From: CAYUMU01 sp964445985
Lineage (GTDB): Bacteria > Planctomycetota > Planctomycetia > Pirellulales > S012-138
Reading direction: 5' to 3'
Assembly: GCA_964445985.1 (NCBI GenBank)
Contig: CAYUMU010000013.1
Span: forward strand, 1 to 64,000
Length of the DNA: 64,000 bases
Both the position numbers and the translations under genes were made by a program. Numbering within the stretch: position 1 is the stretch's first letter; each line of letters starts with the position of its first letter. The notes beneath the pieces are model-generated. The model searched no databases, had not been told where the DNA came from, and saw only the letters and a program-made list of their open reading frames with translations. Shown here one piece after another: positions 16,066-22,416 of this stretch.

Positions 16066-16797
16066 ATGTCACCTTCCGCCACCCAGATCGATCGCCTCGT
16101 TCAAGAGGTGATGCAGCGACTTGGTGGCGATGCGCGCCTGACAGAGTTGGAGAAGCAGAAATTGCCGTCAGCAGTGTCGGCAAAGCATCCCGTCGAACAT
16201 GGCTTACCGCGGCATTCGCTCGTTTTGCGACAGTCGGTCATTTGTCTGAGCGATGTGGAGGGCAAGGTCGATGGCGGCGCTACCGTGGCCTTGCCTGTTG
16301 GAGCGGTGATTACGCCTTCGGCCCGAGATTACTTGCGCAGCCGACAAGCTCGTGTTGAGTGTATGAGCCCTGCGGCACGGGTGGCTTTGCGGCAGCAAAC
16401 CCTAACCTTTGCGATGGCTTCGGGCGGCGTTTCCGCCGAGCCCTTGGTGCGAACGATCGAAAAGTGCGGATTGAGCGTGCAACGAGTTCCCAACAGCGGT
16501 CTGGTGGGCGTTGTGGGTGAACTGACCGACGCGGTCGCCCTGGGGGGCAACCTAGGTTTATTGATCACCGAAGAACTGGCCCCGGCGCTGTGCCTGGCCA
16601 ACCGCCGCCGTGGCGTGCGCGCGGCCTGGGCCCACAGTGTGTCCGAAATACGAATGGCAGCCGAGGCCATGGCAACCAATCTGCTCGTGCTCCGCGCCAC
16701 GGGACAAAGCAGTTGGCAGTTGCAACGAATCATTCAAGAGTTTTGTCAGCTGGCGACTACGAATCCTCGCCCTCGGTATGCAGAAGTGCTTGAGTAG
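16066..16797 (+). CDS. Encapsulation-tagged protein with degenerate RpiB-like domain
   Basis: 243 residues from the ATG at 16066 (a TTG at 16033 overlapping the previous stop is an alternative). Residues about 5-18 (ATQIDRLVQEVMQRLG) are an amphipathic tag like those of PduL and the dehydrogenase. The middle has VALPVGAVITPSARDYLRSRQ. The C-terminal half resembles ribose-5-phosphate isomerase B: GVRAAWAHSVSEIRMAAEAMATNLLVLRA aligns by eye with the RpiB core, but the catalytic Cys segment (ICGTG in RpiB) reads LLITEEL here, so isomerase activity is doubtful. Proteins of this kind occur in PVM loci without assigned function. It may bind a sugar phosphate or act as a lumen scaffold. Confidence 0.7.
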   Translation: MSPSATQIDRLVQEVMQRLGGDARLTELEKQKLPSAVSAKHPVEHGLPRHSLVLRQSVICLSDVEGKVDGGATVALPVGAVITPSARDYLRSRQARVECMSPAARVALRQQTLTFAMASGGVSAEPLVRTIEKCGLSVQRVPNSGLVGVVGELTDAVALGGNLGLLITEELAPALCLANRRRGVRAAWAHSVSEIRMAAEAMATNLLVLRATGQSSWQLQRIIQEFCQLATTNPRPRYAEVLE

Positions 16798-16818
16798 TTT
16801 CCCGCGAGTGTTATCAAC

Positions 16819-17118
16819 ATGCGAATTGCAGAGATCATCGGAACCGTCACCCTGAGTCGCCGGCACCCTGCGTTGGAAGGTGGTCGGTTGCGAGTGGCGG
16901 TGCCGCTTTCACTCGATAATCTCCGCGGCGCCGATGCCATGGGTGGCGAAGCGAAACGGGCGGAGCCATTCGTGGTGTTCGATCAATTGGGGGCAGGCAA
17001 TGGCAGCCTGGTGGGCGTGTCGGAAGGGGGCGAAGCCGCTCGGCCGTTTCCCGATGGCAAACCCATCGACGCCTATGTGGCGGCGATTATCGACGAAGTG
17101 TACTTGTCGCCGACTTGA
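16819..17118 (+). CDS. Microcompartment vertex protein BMC-P, copy 3
   Basis: 99 residues: MRIAEIIGTVTLSRRHPALEG, LRVAVPLSLD, FVVFDQLGAGNGSLVGVSEGGEAARPF and AYVAAIIDEVYL. Compared with copies 1 and 2 it has an insertion of about 12 residues (NLRGADAMGGEAKR) between the second and third strands. It follows the tagged RpiB-like gene by 21 bp. Confidence 0.94.
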   Translation: MRIAEIIGTVTLSRRHPALEGGRLRVAVPLSLDNLRGADAMGGEAKRAEPFVVFDQLGAGNGSLVGVSEGGEAARPFPDGKPIDAYVAAIIDEVYLSPT

Positions 17119-17185
17119 GGCCAATCAGCAGACATTCTAGAACCTAGTCTAAAACAACGATCCGTACGTCTCTCAGACGAGGAAT

Positions 17186-18100
17186 ATGATGAACGCTCAT
17201 AAGATCAAACAAGAAATTTGCGAGATTGGTCGCAGGATTTACGCCAAGGGATTTGCGGCCGCAAACGACGGCAACATCAGCTACCGCATTGGCCCGAATG
17301 AAGTGCTCTGCACGCCCACCATGCACTGCAAGGGCTTTCTCACGCCCGACGATATCTGCACGGTGGATATGGAAGGCAAACAACTGGCCGGCCGCAAAAA
17401 GCGTTCGAGCGAAGTGCTGTTGCACCTCACGATCATGAAAGAACGGCCGGAAGTGAAGAGCGTGGTGCACTGCCACCCGCCGCACGCCACGGCCTTTGCG
17501 GTGGCCCGCGAACCCATTCCGCAGTGCGTATTGCCCGAGGTGGAAGTCTTTCTGGGCGATGTGCCCATCACCCAGTATGAAACGCCGGGCGGGCAGAAAT
17601 TTGCTGACACCATTTTGCCATTTATTCACAAGTGCAACGTGATCATTCTGGCAAATCATGGCACGGTGAGCTTTGGTGAAACGGTGGAAAAGGCCTACTG
17701 GTGGACGGAGATTCTCGACGCCTATTGCCGAATTCTCATGCTCGCCAAGGATCTGGGGCATGTGAATTATCTCAATCATGAGAAATCGAAAGAACTGCTC
17801 GATCTGAAGCAGGGCTGGGGCTATGACGATCCCCGCCTGCACGAGGAATACAAGAACTGCGACATTTGCGCGAACGATATTTTCCGCGACAGTTGGAAAA
17901 CCGCGGGAGTCGAACGCCGCGCATTCCCGGCCCCGCCCGCGATGCGGCCTGACATTGTGGGCCAGGCTCCCGTGGTGGCCAGCAAAACGGCCGCCTCGAA
18001 TGGCCAGGCGAAAGGCAAGCCGGCCGAAGGAAGCGCCGTCGATCAAGAAGCCCTGGTGCAATTGATCACCGACCGCGTGTTGGCCGCATTGTCAAAGTAA
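17186..18100 (+). CDS. Class II aldolase (fuculose/rhamnulose-phosphate type) with C-terminal encapsulation peptide
   Basis: 304 residues. Residues 1-210 are the zinc-dependent class II aldolase/adducin domain: NDGNISYR, TPTMHCKGF, catalytic E76 (SSE), zinc ligands H95 and H97 (HCHPPH) and H158 (NHGT). The expected reaction splits fuculose-1-phosphate or rhamnulose-1-phosphate into DHAP and lactaldehyde. A flexible Ala/Lys/Gly linker (about 255-282) leads to a C-terminal amphipathic helix (DQEALVQLITDRVLAALSK) that should dock the enzyme inside the shell. The domain is extended by about 45 residues with several Cys (NCDICAND) before the linker. Either ATG of the MM pair could start. Confidence 0.93.
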   Translation: MMNAHKIKQEICEIGRRIYAKGFAAANDGNISYRIGPNEVLCTPTMHCKGFLTPDDICTVDMEGKQLAGRKKRSSEVLLHLTIMKERPEVKSVVHCHPPHATAFAVAREPIPQCVLPEVEVFLGDVPITQYETPGGQKFADTILPFIHKCNVIILANHGTVSFGETVEKAYWWTEILDAYCRILMLAKDLGHVNYLNHEKSKELLDLKQGWGYDDPRLHEEYKNCDICANDIFRDSWKTAGVERRAFPAPPAMRPDIVGQAPVVASKTAASNGQAKGKPAEGSAVDQEALVQLITDRVLAALSK

Positions 18101-18181
18101 GTAGGCGGCGAAGTATAACTTCCCGGTTCCGAATTTGATTCCTTTCGGTTCCGATAGCAATGCAGTATCCGCCGCGACTGG

Positions 18182-18201
18182 ATTCCCGCCTTCGCGGGAA
18201 T
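18182..18201. repeat. dRS3-like hairpin repeat
   Basis: ATTCCCGC (18182-18189), loop CTTC, GCGGGAAT (18194-18201): a perfect 8-bp hairpin in the context ctggATTCCCGC...GCGGGAATgacg. The same short sequence is a common dispersed repeat in Proteobacteria and matches the Neisseria dRS3 consensus ATTCCC-N8-GGGAAT. It lies in the 165-bp gap between the aldolase and dehydrogenase genes. Confidence 0.75.
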
Positions 18202-18265
18202 GACGCTACCATGAAAGCATTCAGGCGGAGCCTGCTGAAGAACAGCAACGAGAGGTTAGCAGAAA

Positions 18266-19198
18266 ATGAAGGTTTCTATCATTGGCGGTGGCGGTCTGGT
18301 CGGTTCTTGCACGGCGTTTGCCCTGCAGACGGGCCGCGTGGTGCGCGAGATCGCCCTGCTCGACGTCAACGCGGAACTAGCGCAAGGGCAAGCCCTCGAC
18401 TTGCTGCACGGTAGCACGCTCATTGCCGATCAAACGATTACGGCGGGCGGCTACGAGCAAGTTCGCGATAGCGACGTGATTTGCATTACGGCCGGTCTGC
18501 GCCGCAAGCCTGACGAAAGTCGGCTCGATCTCATCAATCGCAATGTGGAGCTGTTTCTCAATATTCTCAAAGATGTGGAAACAGCCGGTTACCCCAAACA
18601 CGCCATCGTGCTGGTGGTTTCCAACCCGGTCGACGTGCTGACCTACCTGGCTGCCAAGAAGCTGAAACTGCCGGCCTCGCAGGTCATTGGCTTGGGCACA
18701 CAACTCGATACCATTCGATTCCGCAGCCTGATCGCGGCTCAATTGGGGGCCGCGGCCACGCAAGTTTCGGCATTAATCCTGGGCGAGCATGGCGATAGCA
18801 TGGTGCCCATTTGGAGCAGCGCCACGGTCGCCGGTTTGCCGCTGGAGAAGGATCCGAACTGGAATCCTGGCTTGGCAAGCGAACTGTTTACCCGCACGAA
18901 GGGGTCCGGCGCCGAGGTTATCAAGAAGAAGGGTGGCGCCGGCTTCGCGGTTGGGATCGCCATTCAAGAAGTGATCGAGTCGATCGCGCTCGATCGCCGC
19001 CGAGTACTGCCGGTTTCCAGCGTACAGAATGGGTGCTATGGCATCCGCGACGTGGCCTTGAGCGTACCCACCGCGGTGGGCCGTGGCGGCGTGGCGGCCA
19101 CCTACGAGTTCGAACTATGGCCCAAGGAAGTTCAAGGGCTTCGCAAGAGCGGGCAGGTGCTCCGTCAAACCATCGATTCGGTACTTTCAGGGCGGTAA
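18266..19198 (+). CDS. Lactate/malate dehydrogenase-family protein
   Basis: 310 residues with the complete LDH/MDH fold: GGGGLVG dinucleotide site, D33 for NAD preference, N120 (VVSNPVD), D148 and R151 (GTQLDTIRFR), and catalytic H175 (GEHGDSMVP). The mobile loop reads AGLRRKPDESRLDL. R80 at the position of residue 102 is Arg as in malate dehydrogenases, where lactate dehydrogenases have Gln, while the Glu before SR is as in lactate dehydrogenases. Substrate is therefore open: lactate/pyruvate, malate, or another 2-hydroxy acid. No targeting tag is visible. The likely role is NAD+/NADH balance of the pathway. Confidence 0.88.
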   Translation: MKVSIIGGGGLVGSCTAFALQTGRVVREIALLDVNAELAQGQALDLLHGSTLIADQTITAGGYEQVRDSDVICITAGLRRKPDESRLDLINRNVELFLNILKDVETAGYPKHAIVLVVSNPVDVLTYLAAKKLKLPASQVIGLGTQLDTIRFRSLIAAQLGAAATQVSALILGEHGDSMVPIWSSATVAGLPLEKDPNWNPGLASELFTRTKGSGAEVIKKKGGAGFAVGIAIQEVIESIALDRRRVLPVSSVQNGCYGIRDVALSVPTAVGRGGVAATYEFELWPKEVQGLRKSGQVLRQTIDSVLSGR

Positions 19199-19203
19199 GT
19201 CGC

Positions 19204-20622
19204 ATGGCGGTTAAATCGCTCGATCAGAAGTTGGCAGCCATTCACCGAGATCCCTCGGGCTGTCGCGATTTCATCCTGGCCGATGCCAAAGATGCCGACA
19301 TGGCGTTTGGCGTGGGCGCGCCGGGCCAATCGCCCGAAATGCATGCCGGCGAACCTCGGTTCCGCACCCTGGCCGAGTATCGCGACCAGATTCGGCAGAT
19401 TGTGTCGCAAGGGCTCGTCGATATCACGCTGATGTCGGCCAGCACCAATGCCCAACTGACGATTGCCGAGCGATTGTTTGAGAACAGCCCCGTGACGCCA
19501 GCGGCGCGGGCGAATGATACCAGCGACATCTTCGTGGTGCGAGGCGGTCGGTACGCGGAGCATCCGGCCCAGCCCTTTCGCACCGCAACCATCGACCACA
19601 TTCAGTGCGGCAAGGCCGATTGCGAGGAGGGTGAACGAGCGCTGGGGGCCAACTTGGGTCTATACAGCATCACCTTCAACAATCGCCTGGAAGATGATCT
19701 GCGAGCGCTGGAAGCATATAACCGGTTTCGTTTAGAAGCCGAGGCGCGTAACTTTCGGCACTTCTTGGAGCTGTTCGACCCCAACGCGCCCTTTGGCTTG
19801 GATGGCGCCAACGTGGGCTCCTACATCAACGACTGCATCGCGCGAACCCTGGCGGGCGTGGTGGGAAAAGGCCGGCCGATCTTTCTGAAGATTGTGTACC
19901 ACGGCCCCCAGGCCATGGAAGAGCTCGTGGCCTACGACCCACACCTGGTGGTCGGCATTCTGGGCGGCAGCGCTGGCACCACGTACGACGCCTTCAAGAT
20001 GTTGGCCGAGGCTCAAAAGTATGGCGCCCGAGTTGCCCTGTATGGTCGCAAAATCAACAGTGCCGAATGCCAATTGGCGTTTGTGCGGTTCTTGAGGTGG
20101 ATCGTCGAAGGCGTGATCTCTCCGGAAGAAGCCGTGAAGGCCTACCACGGTGTGCTGCGGCAACTGCGAATACCAGCCAAGCGCTCGCTCGCCGACGACA
20201 TGCAATTGACGACCGGCGTCATGAGCTACTCGGGGGCAGGTTCCGTCGTGGTTCCCCCCGGCGTGCCCAAGGCCACGCCCCAGCCAGCGGGCCGCGGTTG
20301 TAAATGCGGCGGCGCCGAGCAAGCAACGCCGGCTTCATCCCAGGCGGCCGATCATCAACATTGTGGCTGCGAAACCAAGGGGGCGCCAGCCGATAACCAT
20401 TGTGGCCGCGAAACAAAACAGGCTGCTGCCCCGGCGCATGCCGTGTGCGGCTGCGAATCGAAAACAACTCAGGTTTCAACGCCGGCCCAAGCTGCTAGCT
20501 GCGGTTGCCACGATCAGTCAACCGTCGCCACCGCCGGGCAACTTCCCGACTTCCAAACGATGACCCAGGCAGAAAAGGTGGCCTGGCAGCAAGCCAAACG
20601 CGATCGCACCTGGGGAAGGTAA
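19204..20622 (+). CDS. TIM-barrel aldolase-like protein with Cys-rich C-terminal tail
   Basis: 472 residues from the ATG at 19204, 5 bp after the dehydrogenase stop. The frame is open far upstream, but that part overlaps the dehydrogenase in another phase. The main body (about 1-345) looks like a class I aldolase TIM barrel of the DhnA/LacD/DeoC superfamily: IFLKIVYHG with a Lys that could form a Schiff base, then LVVGILGGSAGTTYDAF, GARVALYGRKIN and AVKAYHGVLRQL. After a Ser/Gly/Pro linker the last 100 residues carry five Cys clusters (GCKCGG, HCGCE, HCGRE, VCGCE, SCGCH), which could bind metal. Close spacing puts it in the microcompartment operon. The substrate is not assigned. Confidence 0.7.
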   Translation: MAVKSLDQKLAAIHRDPSGCRDFILADAKDADMAFGVGAPGQSPEMHAGEPRFRTLAEYRDQIRQIVSQGLVDITLMSASTNAQLTIAERLFENSPVTPAARANDTSDIFVVRGGRYAEHPAQPFRTATIDHIQCGKADCEEGERALGANLGLYSITFNNRLEDDLRALEAYNRFRLEAEARNFRHFLELFDPNAPFGLDGANVGSYINDCIARTLAGVVGKGRPIFLKIVYHGPQAMEELVAYDPHLVVGILGGSAGTTYDAFKMLAEAQKYGARVALYGRKINSAECQLAFVRFLRWIVEGVISPEEAVKAYHGVLRQLRIPAKRSLADDMQLTTGVMSYSGAGSVVVPPGVPKATPQPAGRGCKCGGAEQATPASSQAADHQHCGCETKGAPADNHCGRETKQAAAPAHAVCGCESKTTQVSTPAQAASCGCHDQSTVATAGQLPDFQTMTQAEKVAWQQAKRDRTWGR

Positions 20623-20687
20623 CCCATTGCATAACAATGGCTTCCAACGCATGGTCCGCGGAAAAGGCGCGCCGTGCCGGCTTCCCC

Positions 20688-20715
20688 TTGGCGAGCCGTT
20701 GAAAGTCGCTATCAT
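20688..20715 (+). promoter_or_regulatory. Possible promoter of rpmG
   Basis: TTGGCG (20688-20693), 16-bp spacer, TATCAT (20710-20715), about 65 bp before the rpmG start. Weak by itself; supported only by position after the end of the aldolase-like gene. Confidence 0.3.
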
Positions 20716-20780
20716 ACAAGTTCGAGAATCTTATTCATCGGGCAGCGAAACAGTCGGCCTCATAAGGAGTTCTGGCAGCA

Positions 20781-20945
20781 ATGGCTAAGTCGAAGAAGAA
20801 AGTCGAAACGGTGTTTCTCGTTTGTGAGGAAACCGGCGATTACAACTATGTGCTGCGTCGCAAGACGGGCGGAGAAAAGCTGAAGATCAAAAAGTACTGC
20901 CCTCGGCTGCGCAAGCACACGCTGCACGTCGAAAAGAAGAAGTAG
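20781..20945 (+). CDS. rpmG: 50S ribosomal protein L33
   Basis: 54 residues, below the length at which many gene finders report. ATG at 20781 is preceded by AAGGAG (11-nt spacing). The sequence (MAKSKKKVETVFLVCEETGDYNY, RRKTGGEKLKIKKYCPRLRKHTLHVEKKK) is clearly L33, a small basic protein of the large subunit near the E site. Each of the two zinc-knuckle positions has only one Cys instead of CxxC, so it is probably a zinc-independent (C-minus-like) form. A terminator follows. Confidence 0.92.
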   Translation: MAKSKKKVETVFLVCEETGDYNYVLRRKTGGEKLKIKKYCPRLRKHTLHVEKKK

Positions 20946-21066
20946 ATCGCGATTCGCGCGGGTGGTTTCCCTCGGGTCAATTCGCGGGGGAGATGGGCGC
21001 GCGCGAAATTACCCTCGCCATGCTGCCCAAGCGGAATTGCGCCACCATATTAAGAGCTCAGGCATA

Positions 21067-21096
21067 GCCGCCCACGCGCAGGGCGGCTTTTCTTTT
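21067..21096 (+). terminator. Rho-independent terminator after rpmG
   Basis: GCCGCCC (21067-21073), 7-nt loop, GGGCGGC (21081-21087), then TTTTCTTTTT on the plus strand. It lies between the converging rpmG and ispG genes. Confidence 0.85.
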
Positions 21097-22316
21097 TAGT
21101 GGCTGGTCACGCCGCGCTGCGAGAGCAATTCATCGAGCTCTTGCTTGAGCCTCGGCAGAATCTGGTCGTAGGGGTAAGCCCCCAGCGATTCGGTCCCCTT
21201 CTTCAGGTTCACAAAGTTGGCGCCGCACCACAAACCGAGGTCAGCATCGTCGGTTTCGCCCGGCCCGTTCACGCGGCAACCCATCACGGCGATGGTCACC
21301 TTGTGCTCGGCGGCATAGGCGGTCATTTCTTTGACCTGTTGAGCCAGCTCCACGAATGCCTCGTTCTCCACGCGAGAACAGCTGGGGCAGCTAATGATGT
21401 TCATGCCGGGCAGACCGTAGTCCACCACGCTCCGCACGCGGCCCGCGGCGATATCGGCCAGAATGGCGTTGCCGACCGAGATTTCTTCGGGCTTGCGAGG
21501 GTTGGGCACGGTGAGCGACACGCGAATGGTGTCGCCGATGCCGCGGCCAATGAGTTGCTCGAAGGCAATTCGGGTTTTAATCACGCCTTCGGGCGGCATG
21601 CCGGCCTCGGTAACGCCGAGGTGCAAGGGAATATCAGACCGCTGCTCGGCGAAACGCCGGTTCATTTCCACCACTTTGAGCGGGTCGGAATCTTTCAGTG
21701 AAACGCAGTAGCGGGTGAAGCCCAGGCTGTCGAGAAACTCGCAATGCTCGAGCACGCTTTCGAGCATGGGAGAGATGGAGTCGGCCGGATCGAACTTGGC
21801 TTTCTTGGCCGGATCGACCGAGCCACAATTGACGCCAATCCGCATGGCGCAGTCGTTGGCGCCGGCAATGTCGGCCAGAAATCGGACCTTGTCTCGCCAG
21901 GGCTTGTCGCGTTCGTGGTGGTAAAGGTGCCCTGGGTTGTAGCGGATTTTGTCCACGTGGGGGGCCACGACTTCGGCCAGGCGGTAGTTCTCCTGCAGAT
22001 CGACCGCCAGGTTGGCCTGGGTCTGCTGGCGAATTTCGGCCAAAGCTTCGGCATCGCGAACGCTATCCACGGCAATCCGCACCACGCCGGCGCCGGCCAG
22101 GTGAAGGTCGTTGGCCTGGGCGGCGGTGGCGGCCACATCGCGGGTGGGCGTGGCGCACATGCTCTGCACCGCCACGGGATGGTTGGCGCCGATGGTGATG
22201 CCGCCAATACGGACGGCTCGCGTGGCGTTTCTGATGATTTGCATACGTGGCGGAACAACGGGAAGGTTGGCGAGTTTCGCAGGGGAGAGGGCAGGCATAT
22301 GCCGGATCAGCCGCAT
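21096..22316 (-). CDS. ispG: 4-hydroxy-3-methylbut-2-enyl diphosphate synthase
   Basis: 406 residues. Converts methylerythritol cyclodiphosphate to HMBPP in the non-mevalonate isoprenoid pathway with a 4Fe-4S cluster. Cluster ligands C310 and C313 (ISCPSCSR) and C347 (MGCRVNGPGE), with E354 after it, are in place. The TIM-barrel half has the GHPVAVQSM-like segment, RYNPGH, RIGVNCGS and HLGVTEAG. The start could also be the ATG at 22298 or 22244 (MQIIRNATRAV); the N-terminal 20 residues are not typical. It lies about 100 bp downstream of the giant-protein gene on the same strand. Confidence 0.95.
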   Translation of the reverse strand: MRLIRHMPALSPAKLANLPVVPPRMQIIRNATRAVRIGGITIGANHPVAVQSMCATPTRDVAATAAQANDLHLAGAGVVRIAVDSVRDAEALAEIRQQTQANLAVDLQENYRLAEVVAPHVDKIRYNPGHLYHHERDKPWRDKVRFLADIAGANDCAMRIGVNCGSVDPAKKAKFDPADSISPMLESVLEHCEFLDSLGFTRYCVSLKDSDPLKVVEMNRRFAEQRSDIPLHLGVTEAGMPPEGVIKTRIAFEQLIGRGIGDTIRVSLTVPNPRKPEEISVGNAILADIAAGRVRSVVDYGLPGMNIISCPSCSRVENEAFVELAQQVKEMTAYAAEHKVTIAVMGCRVNGPGETDDADLGLWCGANFVNLKKGTESLGAYPYDQILPRLKQELDELLSQRGVTSH

Positions 22317-22416
22317 GGGCGTCGCTAAACCCCTCAGCGGTATTTTAGCAGATAGGGCTCACGGCGCAAGGGCAACCGTGCGCAGACAACGCAGCGTGAC
22401 CGCCGCGCCAGGGCTA

